DNA of 49,287 nt, from assembly GCA_001917905.1 (NCBI GenBank), contig MNEX01000101.1, positions 1 through 49,287 on the forward strand, written 5' to 3'. Below are positions 13,872-22,497 of the stretch, in pieces. The DNA comes from Acidobacteria bacterium 13_1_40CM_65_14 (GTDB lineage: Bacteria > Acidobacteriota > Vicinamibacteria > Vicinamibacterales > CAVVIG01). Numbering within the stretch: the first letter of the stretch is position 1; every line of letters begins with the position of its first letter. The translations under genes were made by a program, and so were the position numbers. Under the pieces are notes generated by a model. The model was not told the DNA's origin, did not search any database, and saw nothing but the letters and a program-made list of their open reading frames with translations.

Positions 13872-14591
13872 ATGAGCGAGTTGTTGCCGCTGTTCCTGAA
13901 CCTGACCGGACGAGACGTTCTCCTCGTCGGCGGCGGTCGTGTCGCCGAAGCGAAGCTGTGTCAATTGCTCGCGGCCGGCGCGCGCGTCCGGCTCGTCGCG
14001 CCGGTGATCGCGTCGACGATTCGGGATGTAGCGCGGGGCTTTCAGCCCCGCGATCGCGGCCCTGAAAGGGCCGCGCCACAAGTCGACATCCTCGAGCGCG
14101 GCTTCGAGGCGGCGGATCTCGACGGCGCGTGGCTCGTGGTCGCGGCCGCGACGCCGGAGGTGAATCGGGCGGTCGCCGATGCCGCAGAGACACGACGCGT
14201 GTTCGTGAACGCGGTCGACGATCCCGCGAACGCGACCGCGTTCTTGAGCGGCGTGGTCCGGCGCGACGGCGTGACGCTGGCGATCTCGACGAGCGGAGAC
14301 GCGCCAGCGCTCACGGCGCTGCTCCGAGAGAGTCTCGACGCCGTCCTGCCGCGCGACCTCGCCGTGTGGGTGAACACCGCGCGCGATCAGCGGATCGCGT
14401 GGCGTCGCGAGGCTGTACCGATGGAGGCGCGCAAGCCGCTGCTGTTACGCGCGCTCAACCACCTCTATAAAGCAACAGCGGAGAACGCTGAGCACGCGGA
14501 AGAGCCTCTCTCTGCGCTTTCCGCGCGCCCGGCGAGTGATCGTGATCCGAGCGTGCCTTGGCTGAGTGGACCGGAGGATTCGTGGTTATGA
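13872..14591 (+). CDS. Precorrin-2 dehydrogenase/sirohydrochlorin ferrochelatase (siroheme synthase N-domain)
   Basis: LPLFLNLTGRDVLLVGGGRVAEAKLCQLLAAGARVRLVAP...NAVDDPANATAFLSGVVRRDGVTLAISTSGDAPAL. Confidence 0.93.
   Translation: MSELLPLFLNLTGRDVLLVGGGRVAEAKLCQLLAAGARVRLVAPVIASTIRDVARGFQPRDRGPERAAPQVDILERGFEAADLDGAWLVVAAATPEVNRAVADAAETRRVFVNAVDDPANATAFLSGVVRRDGVTLAISTSGDAPALTALLRESLDAVLPRDLAVWVNTARDQRIAWRREAVPMEARKPLLLRALNHLYKATAENAEHAEEPLSALSARPASDRDPSVPWLSGPEDSWL
14027..14080. repeat. 54-bp double-palindrome element inserted in-frame in the siroheme synthase gene
   Basis: TGTAGCGCGGGGCTTTCAGCCCCGCGATCGCGGCCCTGAAAGGGCCGCGCCACA; ends TGTAGCGC / GCGCCACA; encodes VARGFQPRDRGPERAAPQ within otherwise conserved sequence. 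Confidence 0.85.
14474..14530. repeat. Tandem-armed hairpin in the C-terminal coding end of the siroheme synthase gene
   Basis: AGCGGAGAACGCTGAGCACGCGGAAGAG..CTCTCTCTGCGCTTTCCGCG, same unit type as 4809-4859. Confidence 0.7.
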
Positions 14592-15475
14592 CAGGACATG
14601 TCTCACTCGTCGGCGCCGGACCCGGCGACCCCGGTCTGCTGACGCGTAAAGCGATCGCGCGGTTGCGTGCGGCCGACCTCGTGCTGTACGACGCGCTCGT
14701 CGACGAGGGCGTGCTGCGCTACGCGCGGCGCGCGCAGAAATTCTTCGTCGGCAAACGCGGCGCCCGCGGCCCGCGCGAGGAGAGCGAGTCTTCGAGCGCC
14801 GCAGCGCGAGCGAGCGGGGGTGGGGCCCCGCGAGCAGTGAAGGAAGCCCACGCGATGACGCAAGAGGCGATTCACGCGCTGATGATTCGAGCCGCGCGCA
14901 AGGGACGCCGCGTCGTGCGGCTGAAGGGCGGTGATCCGTTTGTGTTCGGGCGCGGAGGCGAGGAAGCGCTCGCCCTGCGGCACGCCGGCGTGCCGTACGA
15001 CGTCGTGCCCGGCGTGACCAGCGCCGTCGCGGCTCCGGCGTCCGCTGGCATTCCGGTCACCCACCGCGGTCTCTCGTCCGCGTTCCTCGTCGTCTCCGCG
15101 CACGAAATGCAAGCGTTCGCGACGGCCATCGGTCAACTCCAACCGAACGGCATCACCGTGGTCGTGCTGATGGGGCTCGGCCGCTCAGCGGACATCGCCA
15201 GCCTGCTCATCGATCGCGGCTGGTCGCGCGGCACACCGTCGGCGGTCATCGTCGACGGCACGCGGCCCGAACAGCAGGTGTGGCGCGGCACGCTCGACGA
15301 TCTCGCCGCGGATCGCGTAGACATCGAATCGAACGGCGCTGGAACGATCGTCATCGGAAATGTCGTGGCGCTGGGTCTCGAGGAGGCGTCTGGCGCGGTG
15401 CCACGTTTTGTTCAGGATACGCGCGAGCGCTACGGCGCGAGCGCGTCAGCGAGCGTGGCTGCGGCTCGGCAGTGA
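14588..15475 (+). CDS. cobA: Uroporphyrinogen-III C-methyltransferase
   Basis: VSLVGAGPGDPGLLTRKAIARLRAADLVLYDALV...RVVRLKGGDPFVFGRGGEEALAL...VTSAVAAPASAGIPVTHRG. Confidence 0.95.
   Translation: MTGHVSLVGAGPGDPGLLTRKAIARLRAADLVLYDALVDEGVLRYARRAQKFFVGKRGARGPREESESSSAAARASGGGAPRAVKEAHAMTQEAIHALMIRAARKGRRVVRLKGGDPFVFGRGGEEALALRHAGVPYDVVPGVTSAVAAPASAGIPVTHRGLSSAFLVVSAHEMQAFATAIGQLQPNGITVVVLMGLGRSADIASLLIDRGWSRGTPSAVIVDGTRPEQQVWRGTLDDLAADRVDIESNGAGTIVIGNVVALGLEEASGAVPRFVQDTRERYGASASASVAAARQ
14761..14846 (+). repeat. Interspersed element, copy D, in-frame inside cobA
   Basis: ...GCGAGCGAGCGGGGGTGGGGCCCCGCGAGCAGTGAAG; encodes ARGPREESESSSAAARASGGGAPRAVKE between FFVGKRG and AHAMTQEAIHALM. Confidence 0.8.
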
Positions 15476-15553
15476 CGCTCTGTTCTGGATACGCGCGAGC
15501 GCAGCGGCGCGAGCGCGTCAGCGAGTGGGGGTGGGGCCCCACGAGGATAAGAC
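15402..15553 (+). repeat. Interspersed element, two adjacent copies (B1 15402-15475, B2 15473-15553)
   Basis: CGTTTTGTTCAGGATACGCGCGAGCGCTACGGCGCGAGCGCGTCAGCGAG... and GCTCTGTTCTGGATACGCGCGAGCGCAGCGGCGCGAGCGCGTCAGCGAGTGGGGGTGGGGCCCC. Confidence 0.9.
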
Positions 15554-15554
15554 A

Positions 15555-17390
15555 ATGTCAGTTGCAGACGATCCCAAAACGTTCGGCCGGACCCGGCTCT
15601 CGTTCGCCAGCGTCGCCGACATCGACGAGTTCGTCACGACGCTCGATCGGTTCGAGCGCGGCGAGCTGACGCCGGATCAGTGGCGCGCGTTCCGTCTCGT
15701 GCGCGGGACGTACGGCCAGCGCCAGACCGACGATGCTCAGATGCTGCGCGTGAAAATCCCGCAGGGCATCCTGACGGCGGAGCAGCTGGAAGCGCTCGCC
15801 GAGGTCGGCGAGCGCTATTCGCGCGGCTTCGGCCACATCACCACCCGCCAGAACGTGCAGTTCCACTTCGTCAAGCTGCACGACGTGGAGCACGCGATGC
15901 ACCGGCTCGCCGACGCAGGTCTGACGACCCGCGAAGCGTGCGGCAACTCGGTTCGCAACATCACGGCCTGTCACTATGCCGGCGTCGCATCGGATGAACG
16001 GTTCGACGTCACGCCGTACGCCGAGGCGCTCACGCGGTATCTCCTGCGGCATCCGCTCAGCTCGACGCTGCCGCGCAAGTTCAAGATCGCGTTCGAAGGC
16101 TGCGCCACGGATCACGTCTACACCGGCATCAACGACCTCGGGTTCCGTGCGGTGCTGGGCGCCGACGGCGCGCGCGGCTTCCGCGTGACGGCTGGCGGCG
16201 GGACCGCGATCATGGTGAAGTCGGCCGGCCTGCTGCACGAGTTCCTGCCTGCGTCGGAAATCCTGCGCGCCGCCGAAGCGGTGCTCCGCGTCTTCCATCG
16301 CCTCGGCGACTACCAGCACAAGCAGCGCAACCGGATGAAGTTCCTGATCAAGACGCTCGGTTGGACGCGCTGGCGTGAGGAGTACGACCGCGAGCTGACG
16401 GCGTGCCGCCTGCGCGGCCAGGTGCCGACGCTCGACGTCGATCCGCCCGCGAGCGAATCGAGACCGGATTGGGTCAAGGATTCGTCGCCGTCGGTCGGCC
16501 ACATCGCGTCGCGCGTGTCTGCCGGTCGGGTGACTGGTCCGGGACTGACGCCGACCGTCGTGCCGATCTTCCACGCGGGCGACGAGGCGTACGCGCGGTG
16601 GCGATCGACCAACGCCCGGCCGCAGAAGCAGTTCGGCTACATCGTGGTGGTCGCCACTGTTCCGCTCGGCGATCTCACGAGCGAGCAGATGCGCGTCGTC
16701 GGCGAGCTGTCGCGCGCGTACGGCGACGGCACGGTCCGCGTCACGATCGATCAGAATCTCGTGTTCCGGTGGGTGAATGCGTGCGACGCGCGGCAATTCT
16801 ATCGACGCCTCGCGGCCGCCGGACTCGGACTCGCCGAGGCGGGCAGTATCGCCGACGTCGCGAGCTGCCCGGGCGCGGAATCCTGCCGGCTCGCGGTCAC
16901 GCAATCGCGCGGTCTCGGCCGGCTGCTCGAGGATCATCTGCGCGCGCGGCCCGATCTCATCGCGGCCGCCGATGGCGCGCGCATCAAGATCAGCGGTTGC
17001 CCGAACGGCTGCGGTCAGCATCACATTGCGACGATCGGCTTCCAGGGCAGCGTGCGCCGCCTCGGATCGCGTGCCGTGCCGCAGTACTTCGTCATGGTCG
17101 GCGGCGGCGCCACCGACACGGGCGCCACGTTCGGCCGGCTCGCGGCGAAGATTCCGGTTCGGCGGATTCCGGAGGCGCTCGAGCGCCTCATCGATCTCTA
17201 CGACCGCGATCGCAGCGACGGCGAATCGGCGACGGCGTTCTTCGCGCGCGTCGATCTCGAGGTGGTCAAGGCGCGGCTCGCCGACCTCGAGCGGCTCCAG
17301 CCGGGCGACGCGGTGCCGGCCGATTTCATCGATCTGGCCGAAGCGAATGACTTCGCGCCCGAAATCATGGAAGGGGAATGCTCCGCCTGA
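15555..17390 (+). CDS. Nitrite/sulfite reductase (siroheme/4Fe-4S)
   Basis: HITTRQNVQFHFVKL, NSVRNITACHYAG, VASCPGAESCRLAVTQSRGL, KISGCPNGCGQHHIATIGFQGS. Confidence 0.95.
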   Translation: MSVADDPKTFGRTRLSFASVADIDEFVTTLDRFERGELTPDQWRAFRLVRGTYGQRQTDDAQMLRVKIPQGILTAEQLEALAEVGERYSRGFGHITTRQNVQFHFVKLHDVEHAMHRLADAGLTTREACGNSVRNITACHYAGVASDERFDVTPYAEALTRYLLRHPLSSTLPRKFKIAFEGCATDHVYTGINDLGFRAVLGADGARGFRVTAGGGTAIMVKSAGLLHEFLPASEILRAAEAVLRVFHRLGDYQHKQRNRMKFLIKTLGWTRWREEYDRELTACRLRGQVPTLDVDPPASESRPDWVKDSSPSVGHIASRVSAGRVTGPGLTPTVVPIFHAGDEAYARWRSTNARPQKQFGYIVVVATVPLGDLTSEQMRVVGELSRAYGDGTVRVTIDQNLVFRWVNACDARQFYRRLAAAGLGLAEAGSIADVASCPGAESCRLAVTQSRGLGRLLEDHLRARPDLIAAADGARIKISGCPNGCGQHHIATIGFQGSVRRLGSRAVPQYFVMVGGGATDTGATFGRLAAKIPVRRIPEALERLIDLYDRDRSDGESATAFFARVDLEVVKARLADLERLQPGDAVPADFIDLAEANDFAPEIMEGECSA

Positions 17391-17392
17391 GA

Positions 17393-17460
17393 ATCGGGTA
17401 ATCGGGTAATCGGGTAATCGAGGAATTGAATTACCCGATTACCAGATTATCCAACTATCA
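17393..17460. repeat. GGGTAATC-unit hairpin
   Basis: AATCGGGTAATCGGGTAATCGGGTAATCG...AATTACCCGATTACC. Confidence 0.8.
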
Positions 17461-17537
17461 AATCCATGTATCTCCATTTATCGATTTGACTTGGAGCGTG
17501 CGCGTCCGATATAGTCCGCGGGACAACTGAATACGCA

Positions 17538-17695
17538 CTTCATCCAGAGTGGCTGAGGGACAGGCCCTGTGACGCCACGGCAACCACGCGACCGCCAGGT
17601 CGCGGTTTAGGTGCCAATTCCAACCTTCAGCGCCGGCTCAATGCCGGCGTTCAAGCGCCGGCTCAATGCCGGCCTTCGAAGAAGGACAGATGAGG
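17538..17695 (+). ncRNA. SAM-I (S-box) riboswitch
   Basis: CTTCATCCAGAGTGGCTGAGGGACAGGCCCTGTGACGCCACGGCAACC...TTTAGGTGCCAATTCCAACC...GATGAGG; P1 CTTCATC/GATGAGG; upstream of homoserine dehydrogenase. Confidence 0.92.
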
Positions 17696-17703
17696 GAAAC
17701 CTA

Positions 17704-18741
17704 GTGAGCCCTACACGCTGTCGTATCGCAATCCTTGGTTTTGGTACCGTCGGTTCCGCCGTCGCCCGTCGTCTGACCGGCCCTCACGTGCCTCTCGGCC
17801 TCGAGCTCACCCACATCTTCGACCGCCGTGCGCACGAAAAATCTGAGGCATTAGCAGCCTCGCGCATCACGTGGACGACGAGCATCGACGAGGTGCTCGC
17901 CAGCGACGCCGACGTCGTCGTCGAAACCGTTGGCGGCGTCGAGCCGGCGGCCGACTGGATCCGCGCGGCGCTCGCGGCCGGTAAGTCGGTCGTCACGGCG
18001 AACAAGCAGGTGGTCGCGCGTCGGGGCGCGGCGCTGCTCACGCTCGCCGAGCGTCAGGGCCGGCAGCTGCGGTTTGAAGCCGCGGTCGGCGGCGCGATGC
18101 CGATCGTTCGCGCTGTCGGCGAAGGACTCGCCGGCGATCGCATCACGCGGATCGTGGCCATCCTGAACGGGACGACGAACGCGGTCCTCTCGCGGATGGA
18201 AGCGACCGGTTGCTCGCTGGACGATGCGGTGGTCGACGCGCGCGCACGCGGGTGGGCGGAAGCGGATCCGCGCGTCGATCTCGACGGCGTCGATGCCGCC
18301 GCGAAGCTGTCGATTCTCTGCGCCCTGGCGTTCGGCCTGCGAGTGGATCCCGACGCGATTCCGACGCGGACGGCGGCGTCAGTCACGCCGGCGGATTTCG
18401 ATCACGCGCGCCGGGCCGGCGGCACCATCCGCCAGATCGCGCACGCCGAATACGATCGCACAGCCTCGACGCTCACCGTGTGGGTGGCGCCGACCGTTGT
18501 TGCACGCGGCTCGATCTTTTCGCGCACCGCGGGTCCGCAGAACGCGGCGATCATCTCGGGCGCACATTGCGGTGAGATCACCATCGCGGGCGCGGGCGCC
18601 GGCGGCGACGCGACGGCCGTCGCGATCCTCAGCGATATCGTCGCCATCGCGCGCGACCGCGCGGCAATAGTGCCGGCGCCAGTGTTGACTTCACACTTCA
18701 GACTTCAAACTTCAGACTTCGTCTTAGCGGAGGCCGTGTGA
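17704..18741 (+). CDS. hom: Homoserine dehydrogenase
   Basis: RIAILGFGTVGSAVARRL...VTANKQVVARRGAAL...FEAAVGGAMPIVRAV...RITRIVAILNGTTNAVLSRM; GTG start at 17704. Confidence 0.95.
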   Translation: MSPTRCRIAILGFGTVGSAVARRLTGPHVPLGLELTHIFDRRAHEKSEALAASRITWTTSIDEVLASDADVVVETVGGVEPAADWIRAALAAGKSVVTANKQVVARRGAALLTLAERQGRQLRFEAAVGGAMPIVRAVGEGLAGDRITRIVAILNGTTNAVLSRMEATGCSLDDAVVDARARGWAEADPRVDLDGVDAAAKLSILCALAFGLRVDPDAIPTRTAASVTPADFDHARRAGGTIRQIAHAEYDRTASTLTVWVAPTVVARGSIFSRTAGPQNAAIISGAHCGEITIAGAGAGGDATAVAILSDIVAIARDRAAIVPAPVLTSHFRLQTSDFVLAEAV

Positions 18742-19994
18742 GCGCGCTCCTTGGATTGCAGTGTCATCTGTGCAAGACCATGTTTCCGGCCGAGGCGTTG
18801 TACGTCTGCGACAAGTGTCTCGGGCCGCTCGAGCCCGTGTACGACTACCGCGCGATTCGTCTCACGCGCGAGGAGATCGAGCGGCGTCCGAAGAACCTTT
18901 GGCGCTATCGCGAACTGTTGCCGATCGTCGGTCGGCCGCGCACCGGCTTCAACTCTGGATTCACGCCGCTCGTGCGCTGCGATCGGCTCGCCGTGCACCT
19001 CGGCGTGAGCGAGCTGTATATAAAGGATGACTCGGTGAATCATCCGACGCTGTCCTACAAGGACCGCGTCGTCTCGGTCGCGGCGACGCGGGCGATTGAG
19101 CTCGGCTTCCAGGTGCTCGCGTGCGCGTCGACCGGCAACCTCGCCAACAGCGTCGCTGCCCACGCCGCGCGCCTGGGCGTCGACTGCTGCGTGTTCATTC
19201 CAGACAACCTCGAGGCCGGCAAGCTGCTCGGGTCTGCGATCTTCAATCCGACGATTCTCGCGATCGCCGGCAATTACGACGATGTGAACCGGTTGTGCAC
19301 GCAGGTGGCGGACCGCTACGGCTGGGGGTTCGTCAACATCAACCTGCGGTCGTATTACGCGGAAGGCGCGAAGACGTACGGATTCGAAATCGCCGAGCAG
19401 CTCGGGTGGAAGTATCCGCGCCATCTCGTCGCACCCGTGGCGGGCGGCACGCTGCTCCCGCGCATCGTTCGCGGATTGCGCGAGCTGCGCGAAATCGGTC
19501 TCGTCGACGGCGATCTGCCACGCGTGTATGCCGCGCAGGCCGCGGGCTGCGCGCCGGTCGTTCGAGCGTTGGAAGCGGGACTCGACTATCCGGAGCCGGT
19601 GAGGCCGGACACGATTGCGAAGTCGATCGCGATTGGCAATCCTGCTGACGGCTATCAGGTGGTGCAGACCGTCAAGTCGACCGGCGGCAGTGGCGCTGCC
19701 GTGTCCGACGCGCAGATCATCGAGGCCATTCAACTGCTCGCGCAGACCGAAGGCATCTTCACCGAGCCCGCGGGCGGCACGACGCTCGCCGCGACCATCG
19801 ATCTCGTCAAGCGCGGCGTGATCCCGCGCGACGAATCGATCGTCGTGTGCGTGACGGGAAACGGATACAAGACAAGTGAAGTCGTGGCCGGCAAGCTCGT
19901 CGAGCCGGTGCGCCTGACGCGCGCGTTCAAGGATTTCGAATCGTGGTGGGCAGGGCGCTCGGCTGAAGCCTTCGCGCTACGACAGACGGTGTAG
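18738..19994 (+). CDS. thrC: Threonine synthase
   Basis: Zn-ribbon-like N-terminus, KDDSVNHPTLSYKDRVVSVAATRAIELG (PLP Lys), ASTGNLANSVAAHAARLG. Confidence 0.93.
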   Translation: MSALLGLQCHLCKTMFPAEALYVCDKCLGPLEPVYDYRAIRLTREEIERRPKNLWRYRELLPIVGRPRTGFNSGFTPLVRCDRLAVHLGVSELYIKDDSVNHPTLSYKDRVVSVAATRAIELGFQVLACASTGNLANSVAAHAARLGVDCCVFIPDNLEAGKLLGSAIFNPTILAIAGNYDDVNRLCTQVADRYGWGFVNINLRSYYAEGAKTYGFEIAEQLGWKYPRHLVAPVAGGTLLPRIVRGLRELREIGLVDGDLPRVYAAQAAGCAPVVRALEAGLDYPEPVRPDTIAKSIAIGNPADGYQVVQTVKSTGGSGAAVSDAQIIEAIQLLAQTEGIFTEPAGGTTLAATIDLVKRGVIPRDESIVVCVTGNGYKTSEVVAGKLVEPVRLTRAFKDFESWWAGRSAEAFALRQTV

Positions 19995-20010
19995 CGCGAA
20001 GCCTTAGAGC
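19960..20010. repeat. Palindromic element straddling the thrC stop codon
   Basis: Perfect 11-bp arms CTTCGCGCTAC (19970-19980) / GTAGCGCGAAG (19991-20001); the arm supplies the TAG stop at 19992. Confidence 0.75.
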
Positions 20011-20027
20011 TCGTGAAGGAATCACGT

Positions 20028-20108
20028 TGAACGCAAAGATCGCAAAGCGCGCAAAGCATCTTTTCGAAAGATTCTTCTTTGCGGTCTTAGCGGCCTTTGC
20101 GTTGACGT
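20028..20108. repeat. GCAAAG-unit hairpin
   Basis: AACGCAAAGATCGCAAAGCGCGCAAAG...CTTTGCGGTCTTAGCGGCCTTTGCGTT. Confidence 0.85.
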
Positions 20109-20137
20109 GATTTCTCCAGATCCTCTTTCGGCGAGCG

Positions 20138-21349
20138 TCAGCGTCGCGCGGGAGAGCTCGTTGACACGATCGGCAGTTTGAATTCCATCCGGCGGCCTTC
20201 ACGCAAGGCGACGATGGTCGCCAGCGATCCGATCTTCGCGTCGAGCACCAGACGGTTGAAGTGCGACGGGTCGTTCACCGCTTGCCCGTTGAACGTGATG
20301 ACGACGTCGCCGGGCCGCAAGCCCGCGTCGTACACCTCGGAGTCGCGCGTCATCCGCGACACCAACGCGCCGCTCGTGTTCGGTGCGCCGACTTCTGCTG
20401 CCAGCTCCGGTGTCAGCTTCTCGATTCCGACGTAGCCGATCGATCCGCGGCGCACCTCGCCGAACTTCATCAGATCGTCGACGACTTTCTTCGCCAGGTT
20501 GCTCGGCACTGCGAAGCCGATGCCCTGGTAGCCGCCGCTCTCACTGTAGATGCCGGTGTTGATGCCGACCAGCTCGCCGCGGCTGTTGATCAGCGCGCCG
20601 CCCGAGTTGCCCGGATTGATTGCGGCGTCGGTCTGGATGAAGTCTTCGTACTGCGCGAAGCCGAGCTCCGCGCGGCCGGTCGCGCTGACAATCCCTGCTG
20701 TCACCGTCTGACTCAGTTGGAACGGGCTGCCGATGGCGAGCACCCACTCGCCGACCTTCAGCTGGCTCGAGTCGGACCAGGGAATCACAGGGAGACCGCT
20801 GACGTCGATCTTCAACAGCGCGATATCGGTGGACCGGTCGGTGCCGACGATCTTGCCGCGAATTTCCCGTTTGTCGGGTAGCGCAATCGTCACCTCGGTG
20901 CGGATCCCGCGCCCGTTGCTCTCGCCGATGACGTGGTTGTTCGTGACGACGTATCCGTCCGCTGAAACGATCACGCCGGACCCGAGGCTCAGCGACCGGC
21001 TGTCGCGCGGCGCGCCGAACACGTCGTCGTCGCCGAAGAAGTAGCGGAAGAACGGATCGGAGGCGTACGGGGATTGACGGCCGCGGACAATCTGCAGCGA
21101 CGAGATGTTCGCGACGCCCTTGACGGCCTGGCCGGCGACGCGTGTGAAATCGGGTCCGCCGCTTGCGGTGGTCGCGACCGCGCCCGGCACTCGCTGGGCG
21201 TCATTATTGCCAGGGCCAAAGGGCGGCGGCGCGGTGACACCGGTGGCCGCGCGTGAATCGGCGGCGGTTCGCATCCGCCCCGTGACGACCAGTCCGGCGA
21301 TGAAGCCGGCAATGACGAGGACGGTGGAAAGAACTAGGCGGCGATACAT
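20138..21349 (-). CDS. HtrA/Deg-like trypsin-type serine protease with PDZ domain
   Basis: YVVTNNHVIGES, TDIALLKID, TDAAINPGNSGGALINSRGELVGINT and C-terminal PDZ (GLRPGDVVITFNGQAV). Confidence 0.95.
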   Translation of the reverse strand: MYRRLVLSTVLVIAGFIAGLVVTGRMRTAADSRAATGVTAPPPFGPGNNDAQRVPGAVATTASGGPDFTRVAGQAVKGVANISSLQIVRGRQSPYASDPFFRYFFGDDDVFGAPRDSRSLSLGSGVIVSADGYVVTNNHVIGESNGRGIRTEVTIALPDKREIRGKIVGTDRSTDIALLKIDVSGLPVIPWSDSSQLKVGEWVLAIGSPFQLSQTVTAGIVSATGRAELGFAQYEDFIQTDAAINPGNSGGALINSRGELVGINTGIYSESGGYQGIGFAVPSNLAKKVVDDLMKFGEVRRGSIGYVGIEKLTPELAAEVGAPNTSGALVSRMTRDSEVYDAGLRPGDVVITFNGQAVNDPSHFNRLVLDAKIGSLATIVALREGRRMEFKLPIVSTSSPARR

Positions 21350-21450
21350 GAAATTGCAGATTTCAGAGTTCAGATTTCAGACTGATTGCAGATTCTACGA
21401 TTCCAATCCTCAATGCAATCTGAAATCTGCAATCTGAAATCTGAAATCTC
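21350..21450. repeat. TCAGATTTCAGA-unit hairpin
   Basis: TTGCAGATTTCAGAGTTCAGATTTCAGA...TCTGAAATCTGCAATCTGAAATCTGAAATC. Confidence 0.8.
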
Positions 21451-21871
21451 ATGACACGTTGATGCGGCGTGTGCCTCGCTCGTTCGACTTCGGAATCGTG
21501 ACGGTGAGGACGCCGTCCTTGAGATCGGCGGTGATGCCTTCGATGTCGATCGGCTCCGGCAGCGCGAAGGCGCGCTGGAAGCGGCCGTGTCCGCGTTCGA
21601 CGCGATGGAACTGCTCGCACGGAATGTCGCGTCCGGGTCCGGCGGGGCGTGCGCCGCGGATGATCACGCGGCTGTCTTCGGCGTGAATCTCGATTTGATC
21701 GCGCGCGAGACCCGGCAGTTCCGCGGTGAGCACGAACGCGGCCGGCGTTTCGTAGAGATCGACCGGCGGCGTCCAGCCGGGCGCGTCGGTGCCGACGAGT
21801 TGACCGATCTGCTCATGCAGCGCGAGCAGATCGCGAAGCGGATCCCATCTCGTGAACGCCACGGTTCGCAT
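21449..21871 (-). CDS. Hsp20/alpha-crystallin family small heat shock protein
   Basis: WTPPVDLYETPAAFVLTAELPGLARDQIEIHAEDSRVIIRGAR...FQRAFALPEPIDIEGITADLKDGVLTVTIPKS. Confidence 0.93.
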   Translation of the reverse strand: MRTVAFTRWDPLRDLLALHEQIGQLVGTDAPGWTPPVDLYETPAAFVLTAELPGLARDQIEIHAEDSRVIIRGARPAGPGRDIPCEQFHRVERGHGRFQRAFALPEPIDIEGITADLKDGVLTVTIPKSNERGTRRINVS

Positions 21872-21929
21872 CGTAGCACGATCGATTGGCGCCGGGCCAC
21901 ATGTGCTACGATTGCAAGGATATACGGTC

Positions 21930-22496
21930 ATGGCTTCTTCCATCCAAGCGACGCGACTTCGAAAAGGGATGCTGATCAAGTTCGGGAACGATTTGTTCCG
22001 CATCATGGATCTGCACCATCTCACGCCGGGCAACAAGCGCGCGCACATCCAGGCGCGCATGCGCAACATCCGGACGCAGGCGCTGGCGGATCACAAGTTC
22101 CGCGCGGAAGAAGACGTCGAGCGCGCCGTGCTGGACGAGCGCGAGATGCAGTACCTCTACAACGACGGCGACCATTACTACTTCATGGACACGTCGACGT
22201 ACGAGCAGATTCACATCTCGACCGAGGCGCTCGGCGACTCGAAGGATTACCTCATCGCCGACTCGATCATCCGCGTCGAGTTCTATGACGTCGAGCCGGT
22301 CGGCATCGAGCTGCCGCAGACGGTGGATCTCGTCGTGAAGGAAACCGTGCCCGGCATCAAGGGCGCCACGGCGAGCGCGCAGGTCAAGCCAGCGACGCTC
22401 GAGACCGGCCTCGTCATCCAGGTGCCGCCGTTCGTCAACGAAGGCGACAAGGTTCGGGTCAACACGGAAACCGGCGAGTACCAATCCAGGGTCTGA
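21930..22496 (+). CDS. efp: Elongation factor P
   Basis: [43 protein letters not shown]...[37 protein letters not shown]. Confidence 0.97.
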   Translation: MASSIQATRLRKGMLIKFGNDLFRIMDLHHLTPGNKRAHIQARMRNIRTQALADHKFRAEEDVERAVLDEREMQYLYNDGDHYYFMDTSTYEQIHISTEALGDSKDYLIADSIIRVEFYDVEPVGIELPQTVDLVVKETVPGIKGATASAQVKPATLETGLVIQVPPFVNEGDKVRVNTETGEYQSRV

Positions 22497-22497
22497 C

